Below are positions 6,746 through 14,848 of a stretch of DNA of 45,173 nucleotides, piece by piece. Position 1 is the stretch's first letter. Each line of letters starts with the position of its first letter. The notes below the pieces were generated by a model. The model was not told the origin of the DNA. It did no database searches and was given only the letters and a program-made list of their open reading frames with translations. The position numbers were made by a program, and so were the translations under genes. The stretch is from WHSV01 sp050693975 (lineage in GTDB: Bacteria; Actinomycetota; CADDZG01; WHSQ01), in assembly GCA_050693975.1 (NCBI GenBank), contig JBOGWV010000180.1, positions 1-45,173 of the forward strand, in the 5' to 3' direction.

Positions 6746-8659
6746 ATGTCGGAAGCTTCCGGTGACGACCTGGTGCCGACTAAGGCCGTAAAGAGCACCC
6801 GCGTGAGGCGCGGACTGCCAGAGCAGGTGGCTCGTCACCTGCGACGTGACCTCCCGCTAGCGTTTCTCGACGTCGGCATTGTCTTCTTGGCGTACCTAGT
6901 GCCCCTCGTCCTCCGCTTCGATGCGAACGTACCCGGCTCTTACTGGGACGCCTATCGCTCATTCCTGCCCGTCGTGGCCTTCTTGCACCTGGTCTGCAAC
7001 TACCTCTTTGGGCTCTACGGCCAGATGTGGCGCTACGCAAGCATTCAGGAAGCTCGACGTGTGGTGCTCGCAGGGCTCACTGCGGGAGTCTTCGTCATCT
7101 CTGCGGCAACCTGGTTGGGCCGCAACATAAGGCTCCTTCCACTCTCGGTCATGGCTCTCGGCGCCATCCTGGCGTTCCTCGGCTTCGGGGCAATCCGCTT
7201 TCAGAGCCGACTGTTCGCGCTGCGGCGAGGTTCTCTAATCAAGAACGCGAGTCGCACTCTCATCGTGGGCGCCGGGGATGCGGGCGCCTCACTAATCAAA
7301 GAGCTGCTCAAGAATCCCTCACTAGGCCTCGAACCGGTTGCGTTCGTCGATGACGACCCGCGCAAGGTAGGGCTCACGCTGCACGGCGTCTCTGTCCTCG
7401 GGCCGTTACGCGCGATCCCCACGCTGGCCGAACGACTCAAGGTCGACCAGGTCCTTCTCGCCATTCCGTCCGCCACGAGCAAGGTGGTACGCGACGTGGC
7501 CTCTTTGTGCGAACAAGTGGACGCCACGTTGCGGGTTCTCCCTTCGGCGACGGAAACGGTTACGGGGAGAGTGACCGCTCGAGACATCCGTGACCTGAGC
7601 ATCGAGGATCTCCTCGGGCGCCAGCAGGTGAGCACCGACCTCGAATTGGTCGACGAGCTGCTCCGCGGTCGCACCGTCCTCGTCACGGGAGCGGGCGGAT
7701 CGATCGGATCGGAGATCTGCCGGCAGGTCAAACAGTTCAGTCCCGCCGTGCTGATCATGCTCGACCACGACGAGACCCACCTTCACGACATCCTCACGGA
7801 GATAGACGACGGCACCTGTAAGGGGGTACTTGCGGACGTGAGGGACCGCGGCAAGGTCATCGGAGTCTTCATGTCGCACCGGCCCGACATCGTGTTCCAT
7901 GCCGCAGCCAACAAGCACGTCCCTGTTCTCGAGGACTTCCCGGAGGAAGCTCTCCACACCAATGTTATGGGAACGGCGAACGTCGTCGATGCCGCGGTTG
8001 CGACGCAGGTCGAGCGCTTCATCCTCATCTCGACGGACAAAGCGATCAAGCCCTCGAGCGTGATGGGGTCGTCCAAATGGTTCGCAGAGCAAATCGTGTG
8101 GAGCCAGGGGCTCGGACGCCGCTACTGCGCGGTTCGCTTCGGAAACGTGCTGGGCAGCAGGGGCAGCGTCATACCGACCTTCTTCCGTCAAATCGCGCAA
8201 GGCGGTCCTGTGACCGTGACGGACCCGGAGATGACGCGCTACTTCATGAGCGTCCAGGAGGCCGTTCAACTGGTGCTACAGGCAGCGGCGTTGTCCCAGG
8301 GCGGTGAGGTATTCACGCTCGACATGGGCGAACCGATCAAGGTCTTGGAGCTCGCGCGTGAGCTCATTCGTCTTTCGGGCCGCGTGCCAGGCCGGGATGT
8401 GGAGATTCAGTTCACGGGTGTGAGGCCGGGCGAGAAACTCGTAGAAGATCTCGTCGACACCGCCGAACTGAGCATCCCGAGCGGGCATCCCTCCATCACA
8501 GGATCCCGTCCAACCGTTCCCGATCGGGCGGCGCTCCGCAAAGCGATCCGGCGCCTCGAAGCGCTGTCATCGGACGGCCAAACCGACGAGCTCGCCACCA
8601 TGATCAAGCTCATGGCGGGCCTCCCCCTCGAACCCATCCCCGAGGAAGTGAAACTGTGA
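6746..8659 (+). CDS. Membrane-bound nucleotide-sugar 4,6-dehydratase (CapD/WbpM/PglF type)
   Basis: A 637-residue inner-membrane enzyme. Four hydrophobic helices (about 35-150) are followed by a first Rossmann domain (TLIVGAGDAGASLIKELL) and a catalytic SDR domain beginning VLVTGAGGSIGSEICRQV near residue 310. The active site has the S-M-K form of this family, with the Met and Lys in SSVMGSSK in place of the usual Tyr and Lys. The family removes water from UDP-GlcNAc (4,6-dehydration) to give a keto-deoxy sugar, which an aminotransferase can convert to a diamino or amino-deoxy sugar such as bacillosamine or QuiNAc. The DegT aminotransferase at 22499 is the natural partner. The ATG has GGAGGA upstream. 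The next regulator starts inside its stop codon (GTGA overlap). Confidence 0.92.
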   Translation: MSEASGDDLVPTKAVKSTRVRRGLPEQVARHLRRDLPLAFLDVGIVFLAYLVPLVLRFDANVPGSYWDAYRSFLPVVAFLHLVCNYLFGLYGQMWRYASIQEARRVVLAGLTAGVFVISAATWLGRNIRLLPLSVMALGAILAFLGFGAIRFQSRLFALRRGSLIKNASRTLIVGAGDAGASLIKELLKNPSLGLEPVAFVDDDPRKVGLTLHGVSVLGPLRAIPTLAERLKVDQVLLAIPSATSKVVRDVASLCEQVDATLRVLPSATETVTGRVTARDIRDLSIEDLLGRQQVSTDLELVDELLRGRTVLVTGAGGSIGSEICRQVKQFSPAVLIMLDHDETHLHDILTEIDDGTCKGVLADVRDRGKVIGVFMSHRPDIVFHAAANKHVPVLEDFPEEALHTNVMGTANVVDAAVATQVERFILISTDKAIKPSSVMGSSKWFAEQIVWSQGLGRRYCAVRFGNVLGSRGSVIPTFFRQIAQGGPVTVTDPEMTRYFMSVQEAVQLVLQAAALSQGGEVFTLDMGEPIKVLELARELIRLSGRVPGRDVEIQFTGVRPGEKLVEDLVDTAELSIPSGHPSITGSRPTVPDRAALRKAIRRLEALSSDGQTDELATMIKLMAGLPLEPIPEEVKL

Positions 8660-9216
8660 CGATCGACACGATCGGCGTTGCACACCGCGAGCCCTTGGTC
8701 GCCGACGGACTAGCCGCCGCACTCGGCGCGCTTCTGGGTCTCTCCGATACGTGGACCGCCTCCTCGGCCGAGGGCGTCCTGGGTGCGGCAGACCGAGCGC
8801 AGGCAGTCGTGCTCGACGAGCAATTGCCCGGCAGCCGCCACCTCGGTGGTGTACTCGCCCGACGCGGCATTCACGTTGTCGTACTGGGCGAGACGGAAGC
8901 CGGCCCAGAGGTGCGCGTCTCCACATCTTCTTCGTTAGCCGCCCTCGCGGACGCCATCGCTCCGGGAACCGGGCAGCGGAACTCCACGACTCACAACCTC
9001 ACGGAGCGCGAACAGCAGATCTTGACGCTCGTCGCCAGAGGAATGGCGGGGAAGCAGGTAGCAAGGCACCTCGGGATAAGTCCGAAGACCGTGGAGCACC
9101 ACAAGACCCGAATCTTCTCCAAGCTCGGTGTCCCGAACCAGACCGCCGCCGCCTGTCTCGTGTTCAGCGCCAACTCATCAGGTGGGCCTCTTCCAAGTGT
9201 GGAGGCGGGGCCGTGA
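8656..9216 (+). CDS. LuxR-type HTH regulator with degenerate receiver domain
   Basis: A 186-residue protein. The last 65 residues form a LuxR/NarL-type HTH: LTEREQQILTLVARGMAGKQ, then SPKTVEHHKTRIFSKLGV. The N-terminal about 110 residues resemble a shortened receiver. Where a receiver normally reads A-D-D-H-P-L, this protein reads A-H-R-E-P-L, so both magnesium-binding acids are missing, although an Asp remains at VVLDEQLPG. It is therefore probably not controlled by a classical phospho-relay. The GTG start lies inside the stop codon of the dehydratase gene, so it is translated with a glycan enzyme, and together with the regulator at 1648 it makes two orphan NarL-like proteins in one polysaccharide locus. 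The ligand or partner is unknown. Confidence 0.8.
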   Translation: MTIDTIGVAHREPLVADGLAAALGALLGLSDTWTASSAEGVLGAADRAQAVVLDEQLPGSRHLGGVLARRGIHVVVLGETEAGPEVRVSTSSSLAALADAIAPGTGQRNSTTHNLTEREQQILTLVARGMAGKQVARHLGISPKTVEHHKTRIFSKLGVPNQTAAACLVFSANSSGGPLPSVEAGP

Positions 9217-9321
9217 CGTTGGTCTCTTTTCGACGGGGGGCTGAGGCGCACACGGCATCGGGGATTTCCCCATCTAGCGTGTCACCAAAAGCCCTCTTAA
9301 TGTCTAGCGTAGGGGTTCTGT

Positions 9322-9666
9322 GTGCTTGATTCACCGCGGGACGTGGTTCGATGTCTCATCACCTACACGGACTGGTGCCAGCCAAGCACCAGCTCGGTCA
9401 TGAAGGTTGGCGCAGCCCGGCTGGACAAGAACATCAGCGACGGACTAAATCCTGGAGTCCTCGAAACGATCGACGAGCGGGCCGAGCTCTGCAGGCGTAC
9501 CGCGCGACTGGAAGAACGTGAACGGCTCGCGCTGTTCCTCTTCTACGTGAAGCAGCTACACATCGACGACGTGGCTGATCGACTCGGTGTGTCGCGCCGC
9601 CACTTCTTTCGGGTCAAGGCCGATGCCCTGAGACGAATCACCGACGTCGACCAACGCTCCGCCTGA
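9322..9666 (+). CDS. Small sigma-70 region-4-like HTH protein
   Basis: A 114-residue protein beginning at GTG 9322 with AGGGG seven bases upstream. The C-terminal half has LEERERLALFLFYVKQLHID followed by DVADRLGVSRRHFFRVKADAL, which reads like the helix-turn-helix of sigma-factor region 4 or of a small sigma-like regulator. Regions 2 and 3 are absent, so this is not a complete sigma factor. It sits alone in the only sizeable break inside the glycan operon, with 105 bp before it and about 60 bp after. Local control of the downstream dehydrogenase/glycosyltransferase genes is plausible. The function is otherwise unknown. Confidence 0.6.
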   Translation: MLDSPRDVVRCLITYTDWCQPSTSSVMKVGAARLDKNISDGLNPGVLETIDERAELCRRTARLEERERLALFLFYVKQLHIDDVADRLGVSRRHFFRVKADALRRITDVDQRSA

Positions 9667-9729
9667 CCAGTCTCCTCCACCACTCGCTTATTAGGGGCGG
9701 CACCGCTCCTGACTATTAGGAGGTTTCCT

Positions 9730-11037
9730 ATCAAAGGTACCGCTGTCCTCCGACGCAAGATCCTGGCGCGTACGGCCAACGTTGCGGTTGTGGGCCAGGG
9801 TTACGTCGGCCTCTCCCTGGCCTGCAGCGCGGCTCAGGCCGGCTTCAACATCGTCGGCTACGACGTGGACGAGCAGCGGATTCGCGATCTGTCCGGCGGC
9901 AACTTGGTGGTCCCGGGTGTTGCGGAGTCGCTGCTCGAGGAGGGAACCGCTTCCGGCAAGCTGCGCTTCTCTGCGGACCCGCAGGACGTTGCGGAAGCAG
10001 ACGTAATCGTGATCTGCGTACCTACTCCGGTGCGCGACCAGTCGCCGGACCTGTCTCACATCGTAGGAGCGTGCGAGGCCGCGGCTTCGGTCCTCAAGGG
10101 TGGCCGCCTCGTCGTGCTGGAGTCCACCACGTACCCCGGGACGACCGACCAGATAGTGGCCCCAATCCTGGAGCGCTCCGGGTTGACCGCAGGACGAGAT
10201 TTCCTGCTGGCTTATTCACCCGAGCGCATCGACCCGGGCAACGAGGAGTACCCGTTCCGCAGGATCCCCAGGATCGTCGGAGGCATCACCGCCGAATCTA
10301 CCGGGGTCGCAGCGCTGTTCTACGGGCAGCTCGTCGACAAGGTCCTCCAGGTGTCGTCGTGCCAGGCGGCCGAACTGGCGAAGCTTCTGGAAAACACCTT
10401 CCGTCATGTCAACGTGGCGCTCGTCAATGAGATGGCCATGCTCTGTCACGAAGTAGGCATCGATGTCTGGGAGGTCGTGGATGCCGCCGCCTCCAAGCCC
10501 TTCGGGTTCATGCCGTTCTATCCGGGTCCCGGTGTCGGCGGGCACTGCATACCGCTCGATCCCGCCTACCTCGCCTGGCAGGTTCGCCGCGATGCCGGCC
10601 ACCAGTTTCGCATCCTGGAACAGGCCCAGGACATCAACGCCCAAATGCCCACGTATCTCGCAAGCCGCATCGGTGAGGCCTTGAACGACGCCAGCAAACC
10701 GGTGAGAGGTGCTCGCATCTTGGTGCTCGGAGTGAGCTACAAACCCGACGTGGGCGACATGCGGGAGTCTCCCGCCCTCAAAGCCATGACTGCCCTTCAC
10801 AAGCGCGGCGCCAAGGTCACGTTTCACGACCCCTTCATCGAACGCGCTCCGGTCAACGGGCTGGTGCTCGAGCGTGTTCAATTGAGTAAGAGAGCGGTCC
10901 AAGCTGCGGACTGTGTCGCGCTACTGACGCCGCACAGTAACTACGATCTCCAATGGATCGCGGACCACTCCCAACTCCTGTTCGACGCCCGCAATGCCTA
11001 TGCGGATGATCGCCGGCCAGACGTAGTCCGGCTGTGA
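9730..11037 (+). CDS. UDP-N-acetyl-hexosamine/mannosamine-type 6-dehydrogenase with a probable AUC start
   Basis: A nucleotide-sugar dehydrogenase of the WecC/WbpA branch that makes a uronic acid from a UDP-N-acetyl sugar, using NAD. The Rossmann motif is VAVVGQGYVGLSLACSAAQAG; other landmarks are LESTTYPGTTDQ, AYSPERIDPGN and LLENTFRHVNVALVNEMAML. The catalytic Cys is in GPGVGGHCIPLDP, and the C-terminal domain has VLGVSYKPDVGDMRESPAL. The start is odd. The family's leader (here AVLRRKILARTANVAVVG) is encoded upstream of GTG 9790, the open frame runs back to 9667, and it contains no ATG, GTG or TTG. A perfect AGGAGG at 9718-9723 lies six bases before ATC 9730, so initiation at AUC is inferred; CTG 9763 is the alternative. 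It ends in a GTGA overlap with the next PqqD-like gene. Confidence 0.85.
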   Translation: MKGTAVLRRKILARTANVAVVGQGYVGLSLACSAAQAGFNIVGYDVDEQRIRDLSGGNLVVPGVAESLLEEGTASGKLRFSADPQDVAEADVIVICVPTPVRDQSPDLSHIVGACEAAASVLKGGRLVVLESTTYPGTTDQIVAPILERSGLTAGRDFLLAYSPERIDPGNEEYPFRRIPRIVGGITAESTGVAALFYGQLVDKVLQVSSCQAAELAKLLENTFRHVNVALVNEMAMLCHEVGIDVWEVVDAAASKPFGFMPFYPGPGVGGHCIPLDPAYLAWQVRRDAGHQFRILEQAQDINAQMPTYLASRIGEALNDASKPVRGARILVLGVSYKPDVGDMRESPALKAMTALHKRGAKVTFHDPFIERAPVNGLVLERVQLSKRAVQAADCVALLTPHSNYDLQWIADHSQLLFDARNAYADDRRPDVVRL

Positions 11038-11378
11038 CGCAATCGCGGGGTGGGCTCGGCCGGACCGCAGGGCAATCGCGGGGTGGGCTCGGCCGGACCG
11101 CCGGGCAATCGCCGCGCTTCAGACGAGCTTCGGGAGTACTCGAGCGAGTGGTCGATGAGGAGGTGCTGGTCGCCACCGCGGATTCGGAAGTGGCCTCTCT
11201 CCGCGGAAGTGCCTTCAGGCAGTGGTTGCTTCTCGACAGGCCGCGGACGATAGACGACCTGGCCGCACAGCTCGCGAGGATCTACGACGTCGACGCCGGC
11301 GATATCCGCTCCGAGGTGGGCGACCTGCTCGAGGATCTACGCGGCCGTGGGCTCGTCGAGGTGATTTCGAGCGAATGA
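11034..11378 (+). CDS. PqqD-like (RRE-fold) protein, copy 3, with duplicated N-terminal segment
   Basis: A 114-residue PqqD-family protein. The conserved part starts near residue 26: VLERVVDEEVLVATADSEV forms the hairpin, then LDRPRTIDDLAAQLARIYDV and a last LLEDLRGRGLVEV turn. In front is an extra tail made of two identical 11-residue units plus a partial third, from a perfect tandem DNA repeat (11040-11105) except for one base near the end of the unit. The tail is rich in Arg, Gly and Ser and is probably disordered. The GTG start overlaps the preceding stop codon, and the following nucleotidyltransferase starts inside this gene's stop (ATGA). That pairing suggests it presents a client to the nucleotidyltransferase. 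A later in-frame start inside the repeat cannot be excluded. Confidence 0.75.
   Translation: MTQSRGGLGRTAGQSRGGLGRTAGQSPRFRRASGVLERVVDEEVLVATADSEVASLRGSAFRQWLLLDRPRTIDDLAAQLARIYDVDAGDIRSEVGDLLEDLRGRGLVEVISSE
11040..11105 (+). repeat. Two tandem copies of a 33-bp unit inside the PqqD-like gene
   Basis: The unit begins CAATCGCGGGGTGGGCTCGG and ends GGACCGCAGGG in copy 1 and GGACCGCCGGG in copy 2. A third partial copy (CAATCGC) follows. Because 33 is divisible by three, the frame is kept and each copy adds 11 residues. The near-perfect identity points to a recent slippage duplication. Confidence 0.95.
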
Positions 11379-12493
11379 CCGCCTCGCCACCCTCCCTCGT
11401 TCAACGCATTGCCGCCTTCGGCGCGATCGACCGGCCTCCAATCGACGTGGCCGGCCTCACGGCCTCAGAGTGGGGCGGTTTCAAAGGAGCGATCCGCAAC
11501 CAGCGTCTCACCGGACTGGCCATGGCAATGGTCGAGGCGGGCTGCTTGGAGGTTGGCGACCTTCAACGCGCCGAGCTGGTCGAGCTGCAGCGTCAAGCCA
11601 TGCTCGGCGCGCTCGGCCTGGAAGCCATTCTCTTGCGCACGGGCCGTGCGCTCGATCGCGCGGGCATCGACTTTGTCGTGCTGAAGGGCCCGGCAGTCGC
11701 CCACTGCTTCTACCCCGACCCATCGTGGCGCCCCTTCGGCGACCTCGACCTTCTCGTGCACGGCGATGACTTCGCCCGCGCCAGTGACGTCCTGCAGGAA
11801 GAAGGCTTCGACCGCAGCCTGCCGGAGCCGCGGCAGGGGTGGGACAGGGATTTTGGAAAAGCGGCGCTTCATGCGGACGCCGGCGGAGCTCAGATCGACC
11901 TCCACCAGAGGCTGGTAGTGGGGCCATTCGGGCTGTGGATCGACCTCGATGATCTGCTGGTGGACGCCCGGCCGTTCGAAGTGGGAGGCCGTACCTTCAG
12001 GCGACTCGGGGAGTCACCGATGTTCCTCCACGCCTGTTTGCATGCATCGTTGGGATGGCACCCAACTCTGCTGCTCCCCCTTCGCGACGTGTCCGAGGTT
12101 GGGCGCAACCAAGAGATCGACTGGAACGACGTCGAGCGGCTGGCCCGGAAATGGAGAGTCAGCTGCGTGCTAGAGCACACGATGCGCACCCTGACGCAGA
12201 CACTCCAGGTTCCACCGCCCGCGGGAGTGGCCGGGATCGGCGAGCGAGTGCTCCCTACTCGTCTCGAACGGCGCGCTCTCTCGGCTTACACCACGGACCG
12301 GCGACGGCGTGGGGGGACCGCCATCTTGATGCTGGTCGCGATCCCCGGGGTCTTCCCGAAGCTCCGCTACATCATCGACCTGCTCTTTCCGCGCCGTCAG
12401 TTCCTGGCCGCTCGCGCCCTGCCGGGTCAGCGACCCTCGTATCTGCGGCGCTGGAAACAACCCTTGCGGTGGCTACACGGCTCTCACCGCTGA
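11375..12493 (+). CDS. Nucleotidyltransferase family protein (PF14907-like)
   Basis: A 372-residue protein that carries the nucleotidyltransferase signature in residues 105-140: FVVLKGPAVAHCFY, then WRPFGDLDLLVHG, in which the Asp-x-Asp of 'GDLDLLV' should bind the catalytic metals. The C-terminal half is helical and less conserved. Proteins of this family occur beside PqqD-like and HprK-like genes in HPr-rel-A type loci, and beside HprK-like kinases in some lasso-peptide clusters, where they act after the kinase on a phosphorylated peptide. The ATG start is chosen because it overlaps the PqqD stop (ATGA); the frame is open further upstream but lies inside the PqqD gene. The substrate in this locus is unknown. 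Confidence 0.75.
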   Translation: MTASPPSLVQRIAAFGAIDRPPIDVAGLTASEWGGFKGAIRNQRLTGLAMAMVEAGCLEVGDLQRAELVELQRQAMLGALGLEAILLRTGRALDRAGIDFVVLKGPAVAHCFYPDPSWRPFGDLDLLVHGDDFARASDVLQEEGFDRSLPEPRQGWDRDFGKAALHADAGGAQIDLHQRLVVGPFGLWIDLDDLLVDARPFEVGGRTFRRLGESPMFLHACLHASLGWHPTLLLPLRDVSEVGRNQEIDWNDVERLARKWRVSCVLEHTMRTLTQTLQVPPPAGVAGIGERVLPTRLERRALSAYTTDRRRRGGTAILMLVAIPGVFPKLRYIIDLLFPRRQFLAARALPGQRPSYLRRWKQPLRWLHGSHR

Positions 12494-12511
12494 CTCCGTC
12501 GGGACTAGCCA

Positions 12512-13669
12512 ATGCACGTGCTCTATCTGATAGACAGCCTCAGCGGGGGAGGCGCAGAACAGTCTCTTGCCGCTCTTGCCTCACCGCTGGTGAGCTCCGG
12601 CATGGTCCTCGACGTCGCCTATCTCAAGGACACGGAAGGGATGCAGAACCGTCTCAAAGAGGCGGGTGCAAATCTCTATTCGCTGGCTCAGGGTGGCGGG
12701 AGCCGGCGGGCCTGGGTCAAGTCGACCCGTGCCCTGCTCGAACGAAGACGCCCAGACTTGCTGCACACAACTCTCTTCGAGTCCGACATCGCGGGGCGCA
12801 TCGCCGCGATGCGAACCGAGATCCCCGTAGTCACCAGCCTGGTCAACGTGACCTATGGTCCGGAGCAGTTTGCCGACCCTCGCCTCAAAGCTTGGCGGCT
12901 CCGGGGTGCCCAAGTCGTCGATCTTGTAACCGCGCGACGCGTCGCGCGGTGGCACGCGATCTCCGGACATGTGGCCGACGTCATGGCGGGCCGTCTGCGA
13001 ATACCCCGCGCCCGGATCGACGTCATTCCCCGCGGGCGTGATCCTCAGTCCCTCGGTGTTAGGAGCGAGGAGCGACGCGCATGCACGCGAGCAACACTCG
13101 GGATCGGCGACGATCAGCCCCTGGTTCTCGCCGCCGCGCGACAGGAGCATCAGAAAGGCCTGGACGTTCTCATCGAGTCGTGGCCGGAGGTTCTGTCCAC
13201 ACATCCTTCGGCGCGGCTGCTCATCGCTGGGCGTGAAGGCAATCAGAGCTGGCTACTGAACGCGCGGCTGGATGAAACGGGAACACGATCGTCCATTGCT
13301 CTGCTGGGGAGTCGAGCGGATGTCTCCGATCTGCTGTGTGCGACCGACGCCTTCGTGATGCCATCGCGATGGGAGGGGCTCGGCAGTGTGCTGCTCGAGG
13401 CGATGGCTCTCGAGGCCCCCATCGTCGCCAGTGACCTGCCTGCCGTCAGGGAAATCGTCGAGCACGGTCGCACCGCAACGCTCGTTCCACGAGAACACCC
13501 AAGGGCACTCGCCACCGCGATCTCCGACCTGCTGAGTGACCCGGGCGGTGCTCGCAAACGGAGCGCCGCGGCTCGTGCCGAGTTCCTGGCCTTCTACACG
13601 ATCGATCGCATTGCAAGGCAGACCGCGGACTTTTATCGCTGCGTCGCGGGAGCACCGGCGCCCTCTTGA
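12512..13669 (+). CDS. GT4 family glycosyltransferase, copy 1
   Basis: A 385-residue GT-B fold enzyme that adds a sugar to a growing glycan on the cytoplasmic face. The N-terminal domain starts HVLYLIDSLSGGGAEQSL, a glycine-rich acceptor-side loop. The C-terminal donor domain has LAAARQEHQKGLDVLIESW and the E-x7-E motif in PSRWEGLGSVLLEAMALEAP, followed by ASDLPAVREIVEHG. The length is typical. It starts at ATG 12512, 18 bp after the nucleotidyltransferase gene, and is followed by a second GT4 gene 51 bp downstream. The donor and acceptor sugars cannot be read from sequence. Confidence 0.9.
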   Translation: MHVLYLIDSLSGGGAEQSLAALASPLVSSGMVLDVAYLKDTEGMQNRLKEAGANLYSLAQGGGSRRAWVKSTRALLERRRPDLLHTTLFESDIAGRIAAMRTEIPVVTSLVNVTYGPEQFADPRLKAWRLRGAQVVDLVTARRVARWHAISGHVADVMAGRLRIPRARIDVIPRGRDPQSLGVRSEERRACTRATLGIGDDQPLVLAAARQEHQKGLDVLIESWPEVLSTHPSARLLIAGREGNQSWLLNARLDETGTRSSIALLGSRADVSDLLCATDAFVMPSRWEGLGSVLLEAMALEAPIVASDLPAVREIVEHGRTATLVPREHPRALATAISDLLSDPGGARKRSAAARAEFLAFYTIDRIARQTADFYRCVAGAPAPS

Positions 13670-13720
13670 CACGGCGTTCGGTCCGTTCGCAGTTTCTCAC
13701 TCGTTTGGAGGGCTAGGCCG

Positions 13721-14848
13721 TTGGATGTCATGCACGTGGTGGCGAGCAGGCAACGCAGGGGCGCCGAGATGTTCGCCGCGGACCTCATACGTGATCTGCG
13801 GGCCAGCGGAATCGAGCAGGCAGTGGTCGTAGTCAACGACCGGGGTCCATCCCAACTGGTGTTCGACGCGCCGACCCACTTCCTGGCACCGGGGGGCCTG
13901 GGGCCCTCGTCCCTGGGGCGTCGCCCGGCGGCCTTGCGCGCTCTGGTCAAGCGACTTGAGCCTCGCATCGTCCAAGCCCATGGAGGTGAGGCTTTCAAGC
14001 ATGCGGTGGTGGCGACGCGCGGCGCGTCTGCGACGCTCGTTTACCGCAGAATCGGTTCTACCCCCAGATGGATGGCGGGAGACTTCCGCAGGGCGGGCCT
14101 TCGGCTACTCATGGGAAGGGCCGACGCAATCGTGGCAGTGGCGGACGCCCTTCGGATCGAGATGATCGAGGAGTTCGGGGTTCCTCCCCATCGCGTCGTC
14201 GTCATACCCAACGGTGTCGACCTAACGCGCGCTTTGCCCGAGCGAGACCGCAACGAGACACTCGAAGAGCTCGGCCTCGATGCAAACGACCGGGTCATCA
14301 TCGTGGTTGGGGCCCTCAACGAAGAAAAGAATCCACTCGGGGCACTGGAGGCAGCTGTCCCGGCTTTGACCGGTCCCCCTTTCGCCACCATCGTGTTCGT
14401 GGGCGACGGGCCCCTGCGCGGACAAGTGCGCGAGGAAGCTCGATCACGCGGCCTCTCTGAGCGAGTGCGATTCCTGGGGGTGCGAACCGATATCGCCGAC
14501 CTTCTCGGCGCGAGCGACGTCTTGCTCATGTCCAGCAGGACCGAGGGTATGCCCGGGGCAGCCATCGAGGCCGGCATCGCCGGGCTTCCCGTGGTCGCCC
14601 CGCGCCTGGCCGGGCTGCCCGAGGTGGTCGTCCACGGTGAGACCGGCATCCTCACTCCCGCGGGCGACACTGCCGCACTGGGCGCCGCCGTGTCTCGCTT
14701 GCTGGAGGACGAAGACGAGCGCCGCCGGCTTGGCGAAGCCGGTCGCAAACGGTGCATCGCCCGCCACGACATAAAGGTTGTCGCGGCCCGCTATCTCACG
14801 CTCTACGACGACCTGCTTCCCTCCACCCTTCACGAGAGCCGAGGTTGA
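13721..14848 (+). CDS. GT4 family glycosyltransferase, copy 2
   Basis: A 375-residue GT-B enzyme. The N-terminal loop is VASRQRRGAEMFAADL, and the donor domain contains VVGALNEEKNPLGALEAAVP, VFVGDGPLRGQVREEA and the E-x7-E region SSRTEGMPGAAIEAGIAGLP. It probably extends the same repeat unit as its neighbours. I use TTG 13721 because GGAGGG is eight bases upstream; ATG 13730, three codons later, is the alternative and changes little. The downstream Wzy-like gene begins with a TTG inside this gene's stop codon, so the two are translationally coupled. Confidence 0.88.
   Translation: MDVMHVVASRQRRGAEMFAADLIRDLRASGIEQAVVVVNDRGPSQLVFDAPTHFLAPGGLGPSSLGRRPAALRALVKRLEPRIVQAHGGEAFKHAVVATRGASATLVYRRIGSTPRWMAGDFRRAGLRLLMGRADAIVAVADALRIEMIEEFGVPPHRVVVIPNGVDLTRALPERDRNETLEELGLDANDRVIIVVGALNEEKNPLGALEAAVPALTGPPFATIVFVGDGPLRGQVREEARSRGLSERVRFLGVRTDIADLLGASDVLLMSSRTEGMPGAAIEAGIAGLPVVAPRLAGLPEVVVHGETGILTPAGDTAALGAAVSRLLEDEDERRRLGEAGRKRCIARHDIKVVAARYLTLYDDLLPSTLHESRG

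Noticed and set aside
9260..9271. GGGGATTTCCCC palindrome before the sigma-like gene
   Set aside because: A short GC-rich 5-bp-arm repeat can arise by chance in this composition, and no regulator or conservation supports it.
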